A stretch of 64,000 nt of DNA from Symbiodinium natans (lineage: Eukaryota; Sar; Dinophyceae; Suessiales; Symbiodiniaceae), in the NCBI GenBank assembly GCA_905221605.1, contig CAJNDS010002818.1, positions 10,001 through 74,000 on the forward strand, read 5' to 3'. A program made the translations under genes and the position numbers. This document shows positions 31,722 through 43,275 of the stretch, one piece after another. The notes under the pieces are model-generated. The model was not told the origin of the DNA. It did not search any database and saw only the letters and a program-made list of their open reading frames with translations. How positions within the stretch are numbered: position 1 is the first letter of the stretch; each line of letters starts with the position of its first letter.

Positions 31722-32619
31722 CTGACGTGAGTTTGGGTTTAGGGTTTAGGGTTTAGGGTTTAGGGTTTAGGGTTTAGGGTTTTGATTTTGCAAGAAAGCG
31801 GCTTAGGGCTCAAGGAAACTTAGAAGGAAAAGGTGCAAATACACAGTCTACACTCTGACATCGGCCTGTGAGCCCTCAAAGAACAAAGTGGGGTTTAGGG
31901 TTTAGGGTTTAGGGTTTAGGGTTTAGGGTTTAGGGTTTAGGGTCTAGGGTCTAGGGTCTAGGGTCTAGGGTTCAGCCAGAACAGCTGTAATCAGATACCA
32001 GTGCTCGCTACAGTGCGCCCATAGCTCCCCAGTGAACGACTGTGACTTGCGACTACATTGTCTCGAACTACCCCAGCCTCCGACCTGTGTGCAGTCAGCC
32101 ATATCACGGGTTTAGGGTTAGGGTTTAGAGCCTCTAGGATGTAGGGCCTCTAGGGTTTGGGTTTCGGGTTCGTGCGAGCGCAAAAAACTTGCCGACAGAC
32201 CGGTTCCCCTGGCAGCCGAAGTGAATAAGTCAAGATCCAACAGTCAATATGCGCACGCAGGTACGTCCCGAAACCCGCAATCCGAAACCCAAAACCTGTA
32301 AACCTGTAAACCTCTAAACCTCTAAACCCCTAAACCCCTAAACCCCTAAACCCTAAACCCCAAACCTAAAGAGTGTCCTCTTCAGAGTTAGATTTCACCC
32401 ATTGGGATCCCAGGGCCCCAGGGGGCCAGTCGATAGCAGAGGATCCCATGAAAATTTCTCAGGCAGAGGGTCCCTAAACCCTAAACCCTAAACCCTGCAC
32501 CGTAATCCCCTAAACTCCCTAGCCCTAGCCCCCTGAATCGGACCCTGAACCCTTTTGAAGGTTTAGGGTTTAGGGTTTAGGGTTTAGGGTTTAGGGAACT
32601 TTACAAAAAAGATCTGAAC

Positions 32620-32696
32620 TCTGAGCTTCCGGTGAACTGCCTGACTGCAGCTCTCTCGTGCACGGCTATCAGTACTGAGGGCTTTACGCAAGGACT
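32620..32696 (-). CDS. Exon beside an M2 element
   Basis: Starts after CTGCAG, eight bases from the end of the M2 element at 32705, and reads SLRKALSTDSRARESCSQAV, ending AGA/GTTCAG. The upstream intron therefore ends in a MITE that itself contains a telomeric array. Confidence 0.5.
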
Positions 32697-32704
32697 CTGC
32701 AGAC

Positions 32705-32825
32705 TGGTAGCCCAGGAACCAACTTCTGATAAGGGGCACCCGTTTTTGCTTGGTTACTTTATAAGGGAACCTTGAACGGTTTAGGGTTTAGGGTTTAGGG
32801 TAAAAGGGTACCACTGGGCTACCAA
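32705..32825. mobile_element. M2 element carrying a telomeric array
   Basis: TGGTAGCCCAGGAACC at left, GGTTACTTTATAAGGGAACC core, CCACTGGGCTACCAA at right. After CTTGAAC the usual core is replaced by a short TTTAGGG array (about 32778-32801). Confidence 0.75.
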
Positions 32826-33092
32826 GGCAGTGTGGGGCGGGGGGGGGGGCAACTACCTACGCGAAACAGCCATGGATGAAGGTCTCTGAACTTTACCCCC
32901 TGCCTGGTACCATCTCCGTAAGAATCTGGATCCCTACAACCTGGAACAACACTACCCTAAACCCTACGAAACCCGTCAAAACTAAACCCTAAACCCTAAA
33001 CCGTAAACCGTAAACCCGAAACCCGAAACCCCAGACCCTAAACCCTAAACCCCAAACTCCAAACCCTAGACCCCAAACCCTAAGCCCTAAAC

Positions 33093-33169
33093 CCTGTGTG
33101 AGCCAGGCTGCGAAGGTTGGATCCCGTGATCCAAGTTGGCGGCGCGTCCACCAGCAGATCCTTGACGGC
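33093..33169 (-). CDS. Exon, unidentified; telomeric donor
   Basis: 25 codons after CCTGTCAG, reading AVKDLLVDAPPTWITGSNLR and SLAHTG, ending ACAGG/GTTTAGGG. Excellent GC3. The acceptor side borders a TTTGGGGG array (33178-33335). Confidence 0.6.
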
Positions 33170-33177
33170 CTGACAGG

Positions 33178-33335
33178 GGTTTAGGGTTTGGGGGTTTGGG
33201 GGTTTGGGGGTTTGGGGGTTTGGGGGTTTGGGGGTTTGGGGGTTTGGGGGTTTGGGGGTTTGGGGGTTTGGGGTTTGGGGTTTGGGGTTTAGGGTTTAGG
33301 GTTTGGGGTTTGGGGTTTAGGGTTTAGGGTTTAGG
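33178..33335. repeat. Variant array, TTTGGGGG
   Basis: About eleven 8-bp units with five G, then TTTGGGG and TTTAGGG. Confidence 0.9.
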
Positions 33336-34424
33336 GTTTGGACACTCTAGGCACCGAGGCTTTGGGGTTTAGTCTTTAGGGCTGATAAGGTTTCGGGTTT
33401 AGCTTGTTTGTCCACAGACCGGAACCCGCACTGTGCAAGATTCCAGGTTGCTGGGTTTCCGGCTCAAGGCTGATCGGGTTTGCAGATGTTCTTTTTTTGT
33501 TAGGGCTGGTATTAGATGTTTATCGAGAAGTCAGGGTTCTGCCTCTTTGGAAGACTGTAGGCTTAAGGGTCCGAAACCTAAAGCCTGAACCCGAACCCCA
33601 CAACCCTAAACCCTGAACCCTAAAAGCCATGCGCCCCGACAAGCCTGAATTCTCCCTCTCCGCAGCCCCCTTGACCCCATTTCTGAGGACTTTCAGGGAT
33701 GGGTTTAGGGTTTAGGGCTTAGGGCTTAGGGTTTTGCAAGTCAAAGCTGGCGAACACTCCCAAGGAAAAAACAAACCAAACTCCACCCTGGGCCTGGCGC
33801 AGCTCGTTTTGCTGCTTGTTGGACTCAGTTGAGGGTTAGGGTTTAAGGGTTTAGGGGTTTGGGGTTCTAGCCGAAAACCCTCTCTCATCTCTTTCTTGCT
33901 CTCTCTCTCTCTCTCTCCATACAATATACGTCTCTACATATAAATGTGTGTATATACATACATATATATATATATATATTCCGAATTCAGGGCCGGCCTA
34001 TGGAGTGTAGGGTTCAGGGCCTGGGGTCTAGGGTTTAGGGTTTAGGGTTTAGGGTTTAAGGTTAAGGGTTTAGGGTTATTCAGGGTGATTTATGGTTTAG
34101 GGTTATTAAGGGTTTAGGGTTATTTAGGGTTTAGGGTTTAAGGTTTAGGGTTTATTGTCACCGTTGAACCCTAGCGGAAAGTAAACCTGCAGTCCTGAAC
34201 CTGCAAAGCTTAGCAGCGATCGCAGACTTACTCAAGTCCACAAGTCCCAAATCCCTAGCCAAAAACCCTAAACCCTAAACCCTAAACCCTTAACCCTAAA
34301 CCCTAAACCCTAAACCCTTGTCAGCCTCTTAAACCGATAGAGCCCCTCGTATTCCTAGAGGGCTTTTGGGCTTTCAGCCCTCCAGGAAATTTTAGGCCTC
34401 AGTGTGGCGCGCTTCGGGATTTGG

Positions 34425-34646
34425 GGTCTTGGGTTCGGGGTTTAGGGGTCTTGGGTTTAGGGGTTTAGGGGTCTTGGGTTTAGGGGTTTAGGGGTTTAGG
34501 GTTTAGGGGTTTAGGGGTTTAGGGGTTTAGGGGTTTAGGGGTTTAGGGGTTTAGGGGTTTAGGGGTTTAGGGGGTTAGGGGGTTAGGGGGTTAGGGGGTT
34601 AGGGGTTTAGGGGTTTAGGGGTTTAAGGGTTTAGGGGTTTAGGGTT
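34425..34646. repeat. Variant array, TTTAGGGG
   Basis: Over twenty 8-bp units, with a short block of GGGGGTTA, ending at the AT-rich island. Confidence 0.9.
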
Positions 34647-35044
34647 CCTGAATCCTATTGTTGTTTCTCACAAATCCTGTTGCAGAGAAATTCTTTCTTT
34701 GTTTCTCTAAGGTTTTAGAAGAATCCTCAAGACAGAATTTTTAAAAAATCATGAATGTCGTCGCCACCACCTTAAATACAATATTTTAGGATATAGACTA
34801 ACTCTATGTGATTTTTTTAACTTTTTTATTATTAATTTTGTAAAATATGTATATTTCACAGCAATAATAATTATAAATGGGGAAGTTCATTCCTTTTATT
34901 TGTTTTTTTAAAACAAAGTCTATGAAAAAATAATTTTATACAAGCAATTATGCACTTGAATTCTTAAAAAAGTAATAATGTATGAAGTGAATTATGTGTT
35001 TAATAACTTAGTGATAGATTTTTAAAATATATTCATGAATATAT
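34647..35044. other. AT-rich island of unknown origin
   Basis: About 400 bp dominated by A and T, free of telomeric repeat, in sharp contrast to both sides. Near its ends TTTTTAAAAAATCATGAATG and TTTTTAAAATATATTCATGA are similar in direct orientation. No frame looks coding. It could be an organelle-derived insert or an AT-rich element. Confidence 0.7.
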
Positions 35045-35235
35045 CGCCCAAATATCTGCAATCCCGGACCTCCAAGCCCCTGCATTCCCCTCTTCTGGAA
35101 CCCCCCTCAGGGCTCTGAAATCCCTACACCCTAATCCCTCCTGAACCCTACACCCTAAACTTCCTTATCCTCAAACCCTGAACCCGAAACCCTAAACCCT
35201 AAACTTCCCTGAGCCCTAAACCCTAAACCCTAAAC

Positions 35236-35302
35236 TGCAGCCCTCGTCATGATGTGTTGCGTCCAGGCTGCGGGCACAGGCTTGGCATACTCGACATGCA
35301 GC
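35236..35302 (-). CDS. Exon, unidentified; telomeric donor
   Basis: 22 codons after TCTCCACAG, reading LHVEYAKPVPAAWTQHIMTR, ending GCTGCA/GTTTAGGG. Lies just left of the AT-rich island but has normal exon composition. Confidence 0.55.
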
Positions 35303-35439
35303 CTGTGGAGACTGAGACGTGCGCTGAGTTGGGGGATAGGGTTTAGGGTTTGGTGTTTAGGGTTTAGGATAACCCTGAACCCTACACCCAAACCCTTAAA
35401 CCCCTAGACCCTAAACTCTGCAGGCTTAGCGTGCGATGT

Positions 35440-35990
35440 TGGGGGTTTCCGAAACCCTGTAGAAGCAAAAAAAACACTATAGAAGCCCCCTAGAAACCCT
35501 ATAGAACCCCTTAAAACAAAACCGAAAAAAAAACCTGAACACCCCATAGAAACCCTAAACAAAAACCTGAAAAAAACCGTTAAAACCCTCTAAAAAGCCT
35601 TAAACAAACCGTCTAGGACTACAAAGAAAAGGATTTGGTTTTAGGATTTAGGGTTTAGGGATTAGGGTTTAGGACTACAAAAAAAGGTTTACAGGGCTCA
35701 GGGTTCAGGGCCCGAAGCCTGCACCCCTAAACATATATAGGATCCCTATAGAAGCCCTATAGAAACCCCATAGAAACACTATAGAAACCCTACAGAAACC
35801 CAAAAAAGCAACACATAAAAATCCACACACCCTATAGAAACCCTATAGAAACCTAAAACAAAAACCTTGACAAAAACTCTTTAAACATGTAGAAATACTA
35901 AAGACAAAACCCTAAAACACCATTAAACAAAAAACTAACAAAACCCTGAACAAAAACCTATAGAAACCCTATAAACCCCCGAAAACAGCT
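35440..35990. repeat. Variant repeat, CCCTATAGAAA
   Basis: A-rich 11-base units such as CCCTATAGAAA and AAAACCTGAAC, a strongly altered telomeric derivative. Confidence 0.75.
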
Positions 35991-36005
35991 AAGCCACCCT
36001 CCCAC

Positions 36006-36059
36006 CACGTTCAGGTACACCAGGCTGACGTGGAAGCCAGGCACCAGGGCGGGATCCGC
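36006..36059 (-). CDS. Exon with strong GT-AG borders, unidentified
   Basis: 18 codons, phase 0 both ends, between TTTTCTTCAG and GTG/GTGGGAGG; reads ADPALVPGFHVSLVYLNV. One of the clearest exons by border quality and GC3. Confidence 0.6.
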
Positions 36060-36065
36060 CTGAAG

Positions 36066-37260
36066 AAAAGCATCTTTTAGGGTTGTTTGGGGGGGTTTAG
36101 GGTTTAGGGTTTAGGGTTTAGGGTTTAGGGTTTAGTTTTTTTTTTTTTTAGGGGGGGGGAGGGGCTTTAGGGTTTCTTTGAGATCAATAAGGGTTTAGGG
36201 CCAGTTTAGGGTTAAGGGTTCAAGTCTAGGGACTTGGGGTGTTCAAGTCGAGGGGTTGGGGATTTAGAAATTTCGGGTTTTAGGGGTTCTGAGGGTTTCA
36301 GGGATTTAGGGTTTTCGAACCTTCGGGGTTTAGGGCCCTGGGTTTGAGGTTCTTGGGCTTTTGAGTTGGGAGCTCAGGGTTTCGAGTCCAGGGCATGGGG
36401 GTCAAGAGTTTTAGGGTGTGGGGTTCAGGGTTTAGGGTTTAGGGTTTAGGGTTGAGAGTGTTGCGGTTTGGGGTATGGGGTTGCAACAGTTTAGGATTTA
36501 AGTTTTCGGGGGCTTGGGGCTCTGCAGGGCTTGGGCTACTTCGGGTTTAGGGTTTAGGGTTTAGGGCTTAGGGTTTAGGGTTTAGGGTTCTTTAGGGTTT
36601 AGGGCTTGGAGCTTGGTGTTTTGGGGTGCAGAGTGCAGGGTTTCAGGGTTTGGGGGCTTTCAGTTTTCAGTTTGAATTAGTTATCGGGTCAAGGCTTGTT
36701 AAGTTTTTGGAGTTGAGAGTTTAGGGTTTGGGGGTCTCGGGTCCAGAGTTCAGGGTTTCGCGTCTGGACTTTAGTGTTGAAGGCTAAGTAGGTTTTAGAG
36801 AGTGTACGGTGCGATTCTTGGCAGCCCAGTAACCTTATTCTTCAATGGGTGCTTTTTTCGGGGCTTGGCTATTTGGCAAGGGAACCTAGAGCCAACGAAA
36901 AAGGGCCAAGGGCTACCAAGAATGACCACGTAGGCTCACTGGGTCTGGGTTCGACCTCTTAAGGGTGGTTTTCAAGGGGGAGCTTAGACTTAAGGGCCCG
37001 CAGCCCTGTCAACCCTGTCAACCTTCTCAACCCTACTACATAAACCCGAGAACGCACTGTCCTAGAACCCCTAAACCTTCAACCCTAAACCCTAAGCCCT
37101 TGGAGTGTCTCCTATTTCGGAGTACCCTACAGATATTCGGTCTTGTGGGGGTAGTTCCCCTTAGATATACTCTCCTGACGACTTGGCAACCCTCAACCCG
37201 GATTTAGGGTTTAGGGTTTCACAAGGTGTTAAGGGTTTAGGGCTTCCCTAAAGCCTGAAG
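36066..37260. other. Decayed TTTAGGG region with one M2
   Basis: Over a kilobase of degraded GGGTTTAGG-type sequence; no exon supported. Confidence 0.5.
36818..36918. mobile_element. M2 element
   Basis: TTGGCAGCCCAGTAACC at left and GGGCTACCAA at right, with the CAAGGGAACCTAGAGCCAAC core. Confidence 0.7.
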
Positions 37261-37276
37261 CCTAAACCCTAAACAC

Positions 37277-37358
37277 ACGACCCTGAGCGCCGCGCTGCGC
37301 CCTTGCTGCGCGTCTTTCCATTCTTGGCCTTGCCCAACCCCACATCGGTAGGATTTGC
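37277..37358 (-). CDS. Possible 3' exon with a basic tail
   Basis: Reads ANPTDVGLGKAKNGKTRSKG and then AARRSGS, with an in-frame TAG formed by the neighbouring telomeric repeat (GTGTTTAG at 37269-37276). Either a terminal exon or an exon using GT of GTGTTTAGG. An M3 element lies upstream. Confidence 0.4.
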
Positions 37359-37373
37359 CAGTACGTGGTATAT

Positions 37374-37431
37374 GGGGGGGGGGGGGGGGGGTTCCGAAAC
37401 TAGGGGGTTTGGGGGGGGGGGGGGGGGGGGT
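37374..37431. repeat. Poly-G tracts
   Basis: Two long G runs interrupted by TTCCGAAACTA and TTT, inside an M3 element. Confidence 0.9.
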
Positions 37432-37517
37432 GGGGGTTCCTTATTGGGGTCCTTATTATGGGGGATCCTACTTTTTTTGGGTTTATATTGGGGCCCCCTA
37501 TCTTCGTAAACCCCCAT
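37391..37517. mobile_element. M3 element with poly-G insertion
   Basis: GTTCCGAAACTAGGGG at left, then a long G tract, then TTATTGGGGTCCTTATTATG and TCTTCGTAAACCCCC at right, in the same order as the SET-gene intron. Confidence 0.7.
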
Positions 37518-37700
37518 ACAGATTTCTGAATGCAAACATGAATTCAATGACAATTTTTTATAGGCATGTACAGATGCATATGTATGTAAATAAACATGGG
37601 TGGCTGTCAAAATCATGGTCCCTTTTGGATCCCTATTAGAATTCGGCACCTTATATTTAGGCTACCCCAAAAGGGCTAATAATTTTGACAACCACCCATA

Positions 37701-37701
37701 C

Positions 37702-37737
<36 letters not shown>

Positions 37738-37770
37738 CTATATCTATATATATCTACATATATATATATA
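37701..37770. repeat. (AT)n tract
   Basis: ATATATAT with CTATATCT interruptions. Smaller AT tracts lie at 19357-19372, 19627-19641 and 33961-33980. Confidence 0.9.
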
Positions 37771-38061
37771 GCCCCAAAACCTTGAACCCTAAATTGAGGG
37801 TGCAGGGCTTGGGGATGCAGGGTAGGGTTTAAGGAATAGGGTTAAGGGGGCGTGTTATAGGTTTAGGACGATTGGGGCCGCACTCCCAGTTACCTTCTAA
37901 CATACCTTAAGCAAAGCATTGAAACACCCGGTCAAACTTAAGAAAAGTAGCAGCGCCCAGTTACTCTCCCGGACAAAGCAACAAGCCCTAGGCTTAAGCG
38001 GGGGTGGTGGGGGAGCGCGGGGGGTGAACAGGGAAGCCGATAACCCCCAACACCCCCAAAC

Positions 38062-38115
38062 CCGGTAGCCCCTCTCCTCCTTCTGCGCCGCCGACGCCGC
38101 CGACGCACCCTCAGA
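38062..38115 (-). CDS. Exon, Ala-rich linker
   Basis: 18 codons, phase 0, between ATCTTCCAG and CGG/GTTTGGGG; reads SEGASAASAAQKEERGYR. Looks like a flexible linker. Confidence 0.5.
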
Positions 38116-38267
38116 CTGGAAGATCCATGGGTTACCTCAAAGGTGCTTTGGAGGTTTGTGTTCCGGATTGGTGTTCAGGGTTTAGGCTTGGAGGCCCTCG
38201 CAGGAGCACGTTAAGGTATTAGGGTATAGGGGTTTAGGGTTTAGGCTTAGGGGATTGCTACCTACAG

Positions 38268-38335
38268 TTTACTAGTAGCTACCCCTTAATGAGTAGGCTA
38301 TGACACACAAAACTGTAGGTAAAGAGAGTCCCAGG
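38268..38335. mobile_element. M5 element, left end shortened
   Basis: TACCTACAGTTTACTAG and AACTGTAGGTAAAGAGAGTC with CCAGG. Confidence 0.65.
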
Positions 38336-39020
38336 TAAACCCCAAACACGAAACTCTCGAAGTTGGAGTGGACACCAACAGCAGACTCGAGCCAATATCC
38401 GGAAGCCCGAAACTCCGAAACCTACACCTTAATCCTGCCGCGAAACCCTAAACCTTAAACCTTAAACCCTAAACCTTAACCCCTAAACCCTAAACTTAAC
38501 CCCCCGCCCCTCACCCCTAACCCCTAAACGCTAAACCCGACACCCTAAGCCCTGAGCCTAGACCCGAAACCCTAAACCCTAAACCCTAAACCCTAAACCC
38601 TGAACCCTGAACCCTGAACCATGAACCCAAACCTTAACTGTCCTTGAAACCTCTGGAAGGTGTGCTTACTGTTGGACAAGCTTGCGACCGCCCTAAACCC
38701 TAAACTCCTAAAGGCCTAAAGGTTTTAGGGTTTAGGGTTTAGGGCCCTAGACCCACAATTCTGTTAAAGGGGCAGGACTTTGGGGTTTTCTTGGGGGGAT
38801 TACGGCTTGAGGGCGACACACCCGAGCACCTTTAAAGAAGGGTTTGAGGGCAGGGTTTTGGGGAAATTCCCCAAGACCACTGGGCCTGTATTAAGGGTAC
38901 GTTGGCTGGACCAAAAACAGTAACCTAGCAACAAAACAAGGTGCCCTTTTTGGTTTAGGGGCTTAAAAATACAAGGGAACATCAACCAGAAAACAAGGGA
39001 ATAAGCGCCTAGTCTGGGTC

Positions 39021-39047
39021 CTAGTTGGTCTTGGGGGCGGGGGCGGC
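39021..39047 (-). CDS. Possible terminal exon
   Basis: After GGGCAAG the frame reads AAPAPKTN then TAG. Very short, so weak; composition is typical of a basic C-terminus. Confidence 0.3.
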   Translation of the reverse strand, partial: AAPAPKTN

Positions 39048-39131
39048 CTTGCCCTAAACCCTCAACCCTAAACCCTAAAACTTGGGGGGCGGGGGCCAGA
39101 AAGGGGGGGGGGGGGGGGTTGGGAGGCAGAC

Positions 39132-39193
39132 AAGCTGCTGGGAAAGCCCGGACGCTTGTTGTCGTGGAGGCTGATCTGGTCGTATGTTTCGGA
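39132..39193 (-). CDS. Possible exon, unidentified
   Basis: Reads SETYDQISLHDNKRPGFPSS, donor AGCTT/GTCTGCC. No AG at its 5' border, where telomeric-type DNA begins, so the start is uncertain. Confidence 0.4.
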
Positions 39194-40150
39194 GGGGTTC
39201 AGGGTTCAGGGTTTAGGGTTTAGGGTTTAGGGTTGGAGGTTTAGGGTTTAGGGTTTAGGTTTTCAGGGTTTAGGTTTTCAGGGTTTAGGGTTTAAATTGT
39301 CTACAGTAGCGTTTGACATAGGGGTCGGAATAATTACTAATAGTATTCCCTTAGGTCCCTTAGAATTATCTTACAATTAACCCCCGAAACCCTGTTCGAA
39401 TTATTCAGGGCCCTATATTATAGGGTCTAGGGTGGATTGAGCTTAGAGTTCATGTTATGGGGTCGAGGGCCGAGGTTGGATGGGGTCCTGGTCATGGGTT
39501 TCAGTGAATTTATAGGACTGTGTATGGTTTGGTGTTTTTTTGAGGCTCCGATAATCCCCTAAACCCTAAACCCGCTTCTCTTGGGAAATGTCCAGGTGCA
39601 ACTAGGCCCTCATCACAGGATTTTGCAGGCTGGGGTGACGAGGCCTTAGGGAGGATTACGGTCGCGAAACATCCATGAGCGCGCCTGTAGCAACTGAAGT
39701 ACTCAGAAGCCCTAAGACCCTGAAATAACCCCTAAACCCAAACCCTAAACCCGAACCCTAAACCCTGAAGCTTGAAACGTAAATCCTGAACCCTAAACCC
39801 TAATCAAACCCTGAACCCTAAACCCTGAACCCCACACCGCAGCCTTCAGGTCTTACGCTGACCTGCATGATGGCTCAAGACCGTTCATGGCTTGGGCATG
39901 CTACTTATACCCTAAACCCTGAAGCCTAAACCCTAGGGTTTAACCCTGAACCCCGGAACCTAAACCCTACCCACCGGATGCCAAAAAATCCTGAAACCTA
40001 CACCCTAAACCCGGAAACCTGAAATCTTCGGGTAGCTACATGCAAACCCTTTAAGGGACCACGCAACTGCCCTTAGATTAATAACCTTAAACCCAACTTG
40101 TACCCTTTTAGGGTTTAGGGTTTAGGGTTTAGGGTTTAGGGTTTGCGTGC

Positions 40151-40198
40151 CTTCAGCCGTGGCAAGGCCTGAGTCATCTCCTTGAGGGCCTCCTTCAC
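40151..40198 (-). CDS. Exon, helical segment
   Basis: 16 codons, phase 0, between ATGTTTCAG and AAG/GCACGC; reads VKEALKEMTQALPRLK. Telomeric arrays flank it on both sides (40110-40144, 40220-40262). Confidence 0.5.
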
Positions 40199-40745
40199 CT
40201 GAAACATGTGGTGGAGGGGTTTAGGGTTTAGGGTTTAGGGTTTAGGGTTTAGGGTTTAGGGTTGAGGGTTGAGGGTTTAGGGTTAGGGGTTTATGAGGGT
40301 TTATATAGGGGTTTCAGGGTTTTTAGGGTTGAAGGTACCGGCTTCAGGGCTTACACGCTTGAAGAGAGGCCCCCTCTGCACACCTTGATGCCAAGGGGGC
40401 GTAAGAACCCGTCCCAAACTCTAAACCCTAAACCCCAGACCCTAAACCCTCAACACTAACCCTAAACCCTGAACCCAAAACCCAAAAAATCCTGAACCCT
40501 ATGACCTAAACCCCGACTTTCTTTCAATCGGATGGTCCAGGGCTCAAGGGATTAGGGTGATCAGAGTCACCATGCGCCCCGACAAGGGCATAAGAGAGTA
40601 TACCCCAGAAATAACAACGGGTCTAGGGTTTAGGGTTTAGGCGTTAGGGTGTACGGATTGTTTAGGGTTTGATCATGATCATGAGAGTAATTGCTTGTAT
40701 TCGATAAGGCTAAGAATAATGAAGGGAACATCCCCTGTTCTACAG

Positions 40746-40863
40746 CTTAGTAGCCCCATAGCCATATTATAATAAGGGCACCCTTTTTGGGGTTGGTTAC
40801 TTTCTAAGGAACCTTGAACCCCAAAGAGGGACAAGGGCAGCACCTGTTCTAAAGGGTACAAAG
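40746..40863. mobile_element. M2 element, decayed
   Basis: Core GGTTACTTTCTAAGGAACCT present; both ends degraded. Confidence 0.5.
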
Positions 40864-41328
40864 GATGGGCCAGTTTGAAAGGCTTGGGGTTTTGAGTCCA
40901 GGGTTTGGGGTTTCGAACCTGGGCAACACCCTAACCCCTAAATCATCCAAAGTCTCCTAACTTGTTAGGGTCTTGTGGCCCTAAACCAAACCCCAAACTC
41001 TAAACCCAAAACCTTAGATCGCAAACCCTGACCGTTCAACCCTAAACCCTAAATCCTAAACGCAAAAACCCGCAACCCTAAACCAAACCCGAAACTCTAA
41101 ACCCCAAACAAAAAACCCGCAACCCTAAGCACTAGACTCTAAACCCTGAACACAAAAAAAAACGCAACCCGAAACCCGAAACCCTGAACACAAAAACCCG
41201 AAACCCTAAATCTAAACCCGGAACCATAGACCCTAAACAATCAACCCGAAACCTTAAGTAGCAGACCTTAAACCCTAAACCCTAAACCCGAAACCCTAAA
41301 CACCAGACTCTAAACCCTGAACCCCGGC

Positions 41329-41386
41329 CTCGTCCAGTGACAGCGAGGTGTTCTGGGGCAGCGGATGACCTTGATCGAGGCCTCGA
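41329..41386 (-). CDS. Possible exon, unidentified
   Basis: Between ACACCCAG and ACGAG/GCCGGG, reading EASIKVIRCPRTPRCHWT. The best frame by GC3; other frames are also open. Confidence 0.4.
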
Positions 41387-41779
41387 CTGGGTGTTGCCGG
41401 GTTTAGGCTTTAGGGTTTGGGGTTTAGGGTTTAGGGTTTGGGGTTTGGGGTTTGGGGTTTAGGGTTTAGGGTTTGGGGTTTGGAGTTTTAGGGTTGGGGG
41501 TTTGGGTTTGTGGTTTTAGGGTTTAGGGTTTGGGGTTTAGGGTTCAGGGTTTTAGGGTTGGGGGTTTAGGGCTTGGGGCTTCTGCTGCATGATCTGAGGG
41601 CCGCGTGCGATCCATTTAGGGTTTCGGGTTTGGGGTTTAGGGTTTCAGGCTTGGTTGTTGTTCAGGGTCTGGGGTTTGTAGGCTTGATGATAGTGGGCCT
41701 GTAGGGTTTAGGGTTTGGGGATTGAGAGGTCAGAGGGTTTAAGGGATTTGGGGTTGTGGGGTTCAGGGTCTCGGAAAGC

Positions 41780-41954
41780 CCCGAGTCCGCGCAGCTTTGC
41801 TCTGTGAAAGTGCCCGAAAGAACAAGATTAGGTGGGGTTTGGGCTTCATGGGCCTTCTGCCGGAGCCATGCAAGAACTGCTTCAAACTCTGCCCGAGGGA
41901 GCTTGTTGGTTTCATGAACCAGAGAACAGGCGCCGAAGCCACAGCCAGTCATGG
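41780..41954 (-). CDS. Long exon, unidentified protein
   Basis: One of the longest exons. It holds MTGCGFGACSLVHETNKLPR, EFEAVLAWLRQKAHEAQ and NLVLSGTFTEQSCADSG. The Met at 41952 may be a start, but the frame is open for several codons upstream. Beyond SCADSG the frame enters telomeric-type sequence, so a donor must lie near 41780. No family recognised. Confidence 0.6.
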
Positions 41955-42448
41955 CTTGCCGAGGGGATTGCCGTAACCCTAAACCCTAAACCCTAAACCC
42001 TAAACCCTAAACCCTAAACCCTAAACCCGTATTCAAAGGCCCTAGACGACAACCCTAAACCCTAAGCCCTAAAACCGAAAAACAAATTAGGGTTTAGCCG
42101 GTAACCCGAAGTCCGACGCCTGGGCTCGCAGCCTGAAACCCTAAACCCTAAACCCTAAACCCTGAACCTTCTATGTCGGGTGTCAAAGGTCCTAAACCCT
42201 AAACCGATCGTATCGCGAGAAAGGTCGCGAAGATGTCCCGAAGTCGTGCAGCTCCTACATAGGTGCATGCGGAAGTGTTTAGGTTTTAGGGTTGAGGGCG
42301 GTTTTCAGTCGAACAACTCAGGCTCTAAGCATCTTAACGAGAAGCAAGGGGCTAGTCCAGTGCATCTCGTTTTATGCGCACCCGAACCCGACGTATGCGT
42401 TCGAGGGTAAAAACAACCTGGGCAATTCTAATGGACACCAACGGGGAA

Positions 42449-42571
42449 CTACTATGTGCTTAAGGAGCTCCAAAAAATAAAAATGAAAAGTATTATTCTT
42501 TATGACTTAAAAGGGCAACATAGGGACTACTATTGAAAAATCTTTTGGTGTTCTTAAGCAAATCGTAGTAG
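42449..42571. mobile_element. M4 element, AT-rich inside
   Basis: CTACTATGTGCTTAAGGAGC and TGTTCTTAAGCAAATCGTAG. Confidence 0.75.
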
Positions 42572-42752
42572 TACCCCACATCCCAACCTTCTCGGAAGCA
42601 TCACTCGCGCAAAGAAAACTTTCAGAAGTCCAGATTGAAAAAGGGTTTAGGATTTAGGGTTTAGGACTTAGGGTTTAGGGTTTAGGGTTTAGGATTTAGG
42701 GTTTAGGATTTAGGGTTTAGGGTTCAGGGGGCGTTAGGGTTTAGGGTTTGGG

Positions 42753-42840
42753 GTCAAATCCCTTCGATGGGTGTCCCGAGAATAGCCAGCCTTCCATGCA
42801 GCGAGCGAGGATGCCACTGGGGAGGGGCTGGCGCTTGGCC
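42753..42840 (-). CDS. Exon, unidentified
   Basis: After GCGCGCAG the frame reads AKRQPLPSGILARCMEGWLF and SGHPSKGFD, with high GC3. The 3' border is not clear. Telomeric DNA flanks both sides. Confidence 0.5.
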
Positions 42841-43146
42841 CTGCGCGCAGCCGGGCGCTCGATAGGGTTTAGGGGTTAGGGTTTAGGGCTTAGGGTTTAG
42901 GGTTTAGGGTTTGGGGTTTAGGGTTTGGGGTTTAGGGCTTAGGGCTTAGGGTTTAGGCCTTAGGGTTTAGGGTTAGTATCCAGGCCCCTGCGAGCATATG
43001 CAAAACCAAAATCCCTTTAACAATTTCCTAGGAATGGCCCCAACAGTAGTAGAGGGTACTACTTTTGGGGGGCTCTACTTGTTGGATCCCCACAAGGGGG
43101 TCTGGGGAGTACTGAGGGATTAAGCGGCTTGGGGCAAAGGGGAAAA

Positions 43147-43275
43147 GGGGGTTAGGGTTTAGGGTTTAGGGTTTAGGGTTTAGGGTTTAGGGTTTAGGGT
43201 TTAGGGTTTAGGGTTTAGGGTTTAGGGTTTAGGGTTTAGGGTTAGGGTTTAGGGTTTGGGGTCTGGGTTTAGGGT
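43147..43275. repeat. Interstitial telomeric array, TTTAGGG
   Basis: About sixteen units, nearly perfect. Confidence 0.95.

Noticed and set aside
37355-37785. Open frames with Gly runs and Tyr-Ile runs
   Set aside because: Made by poly-G and AT microsatellites.
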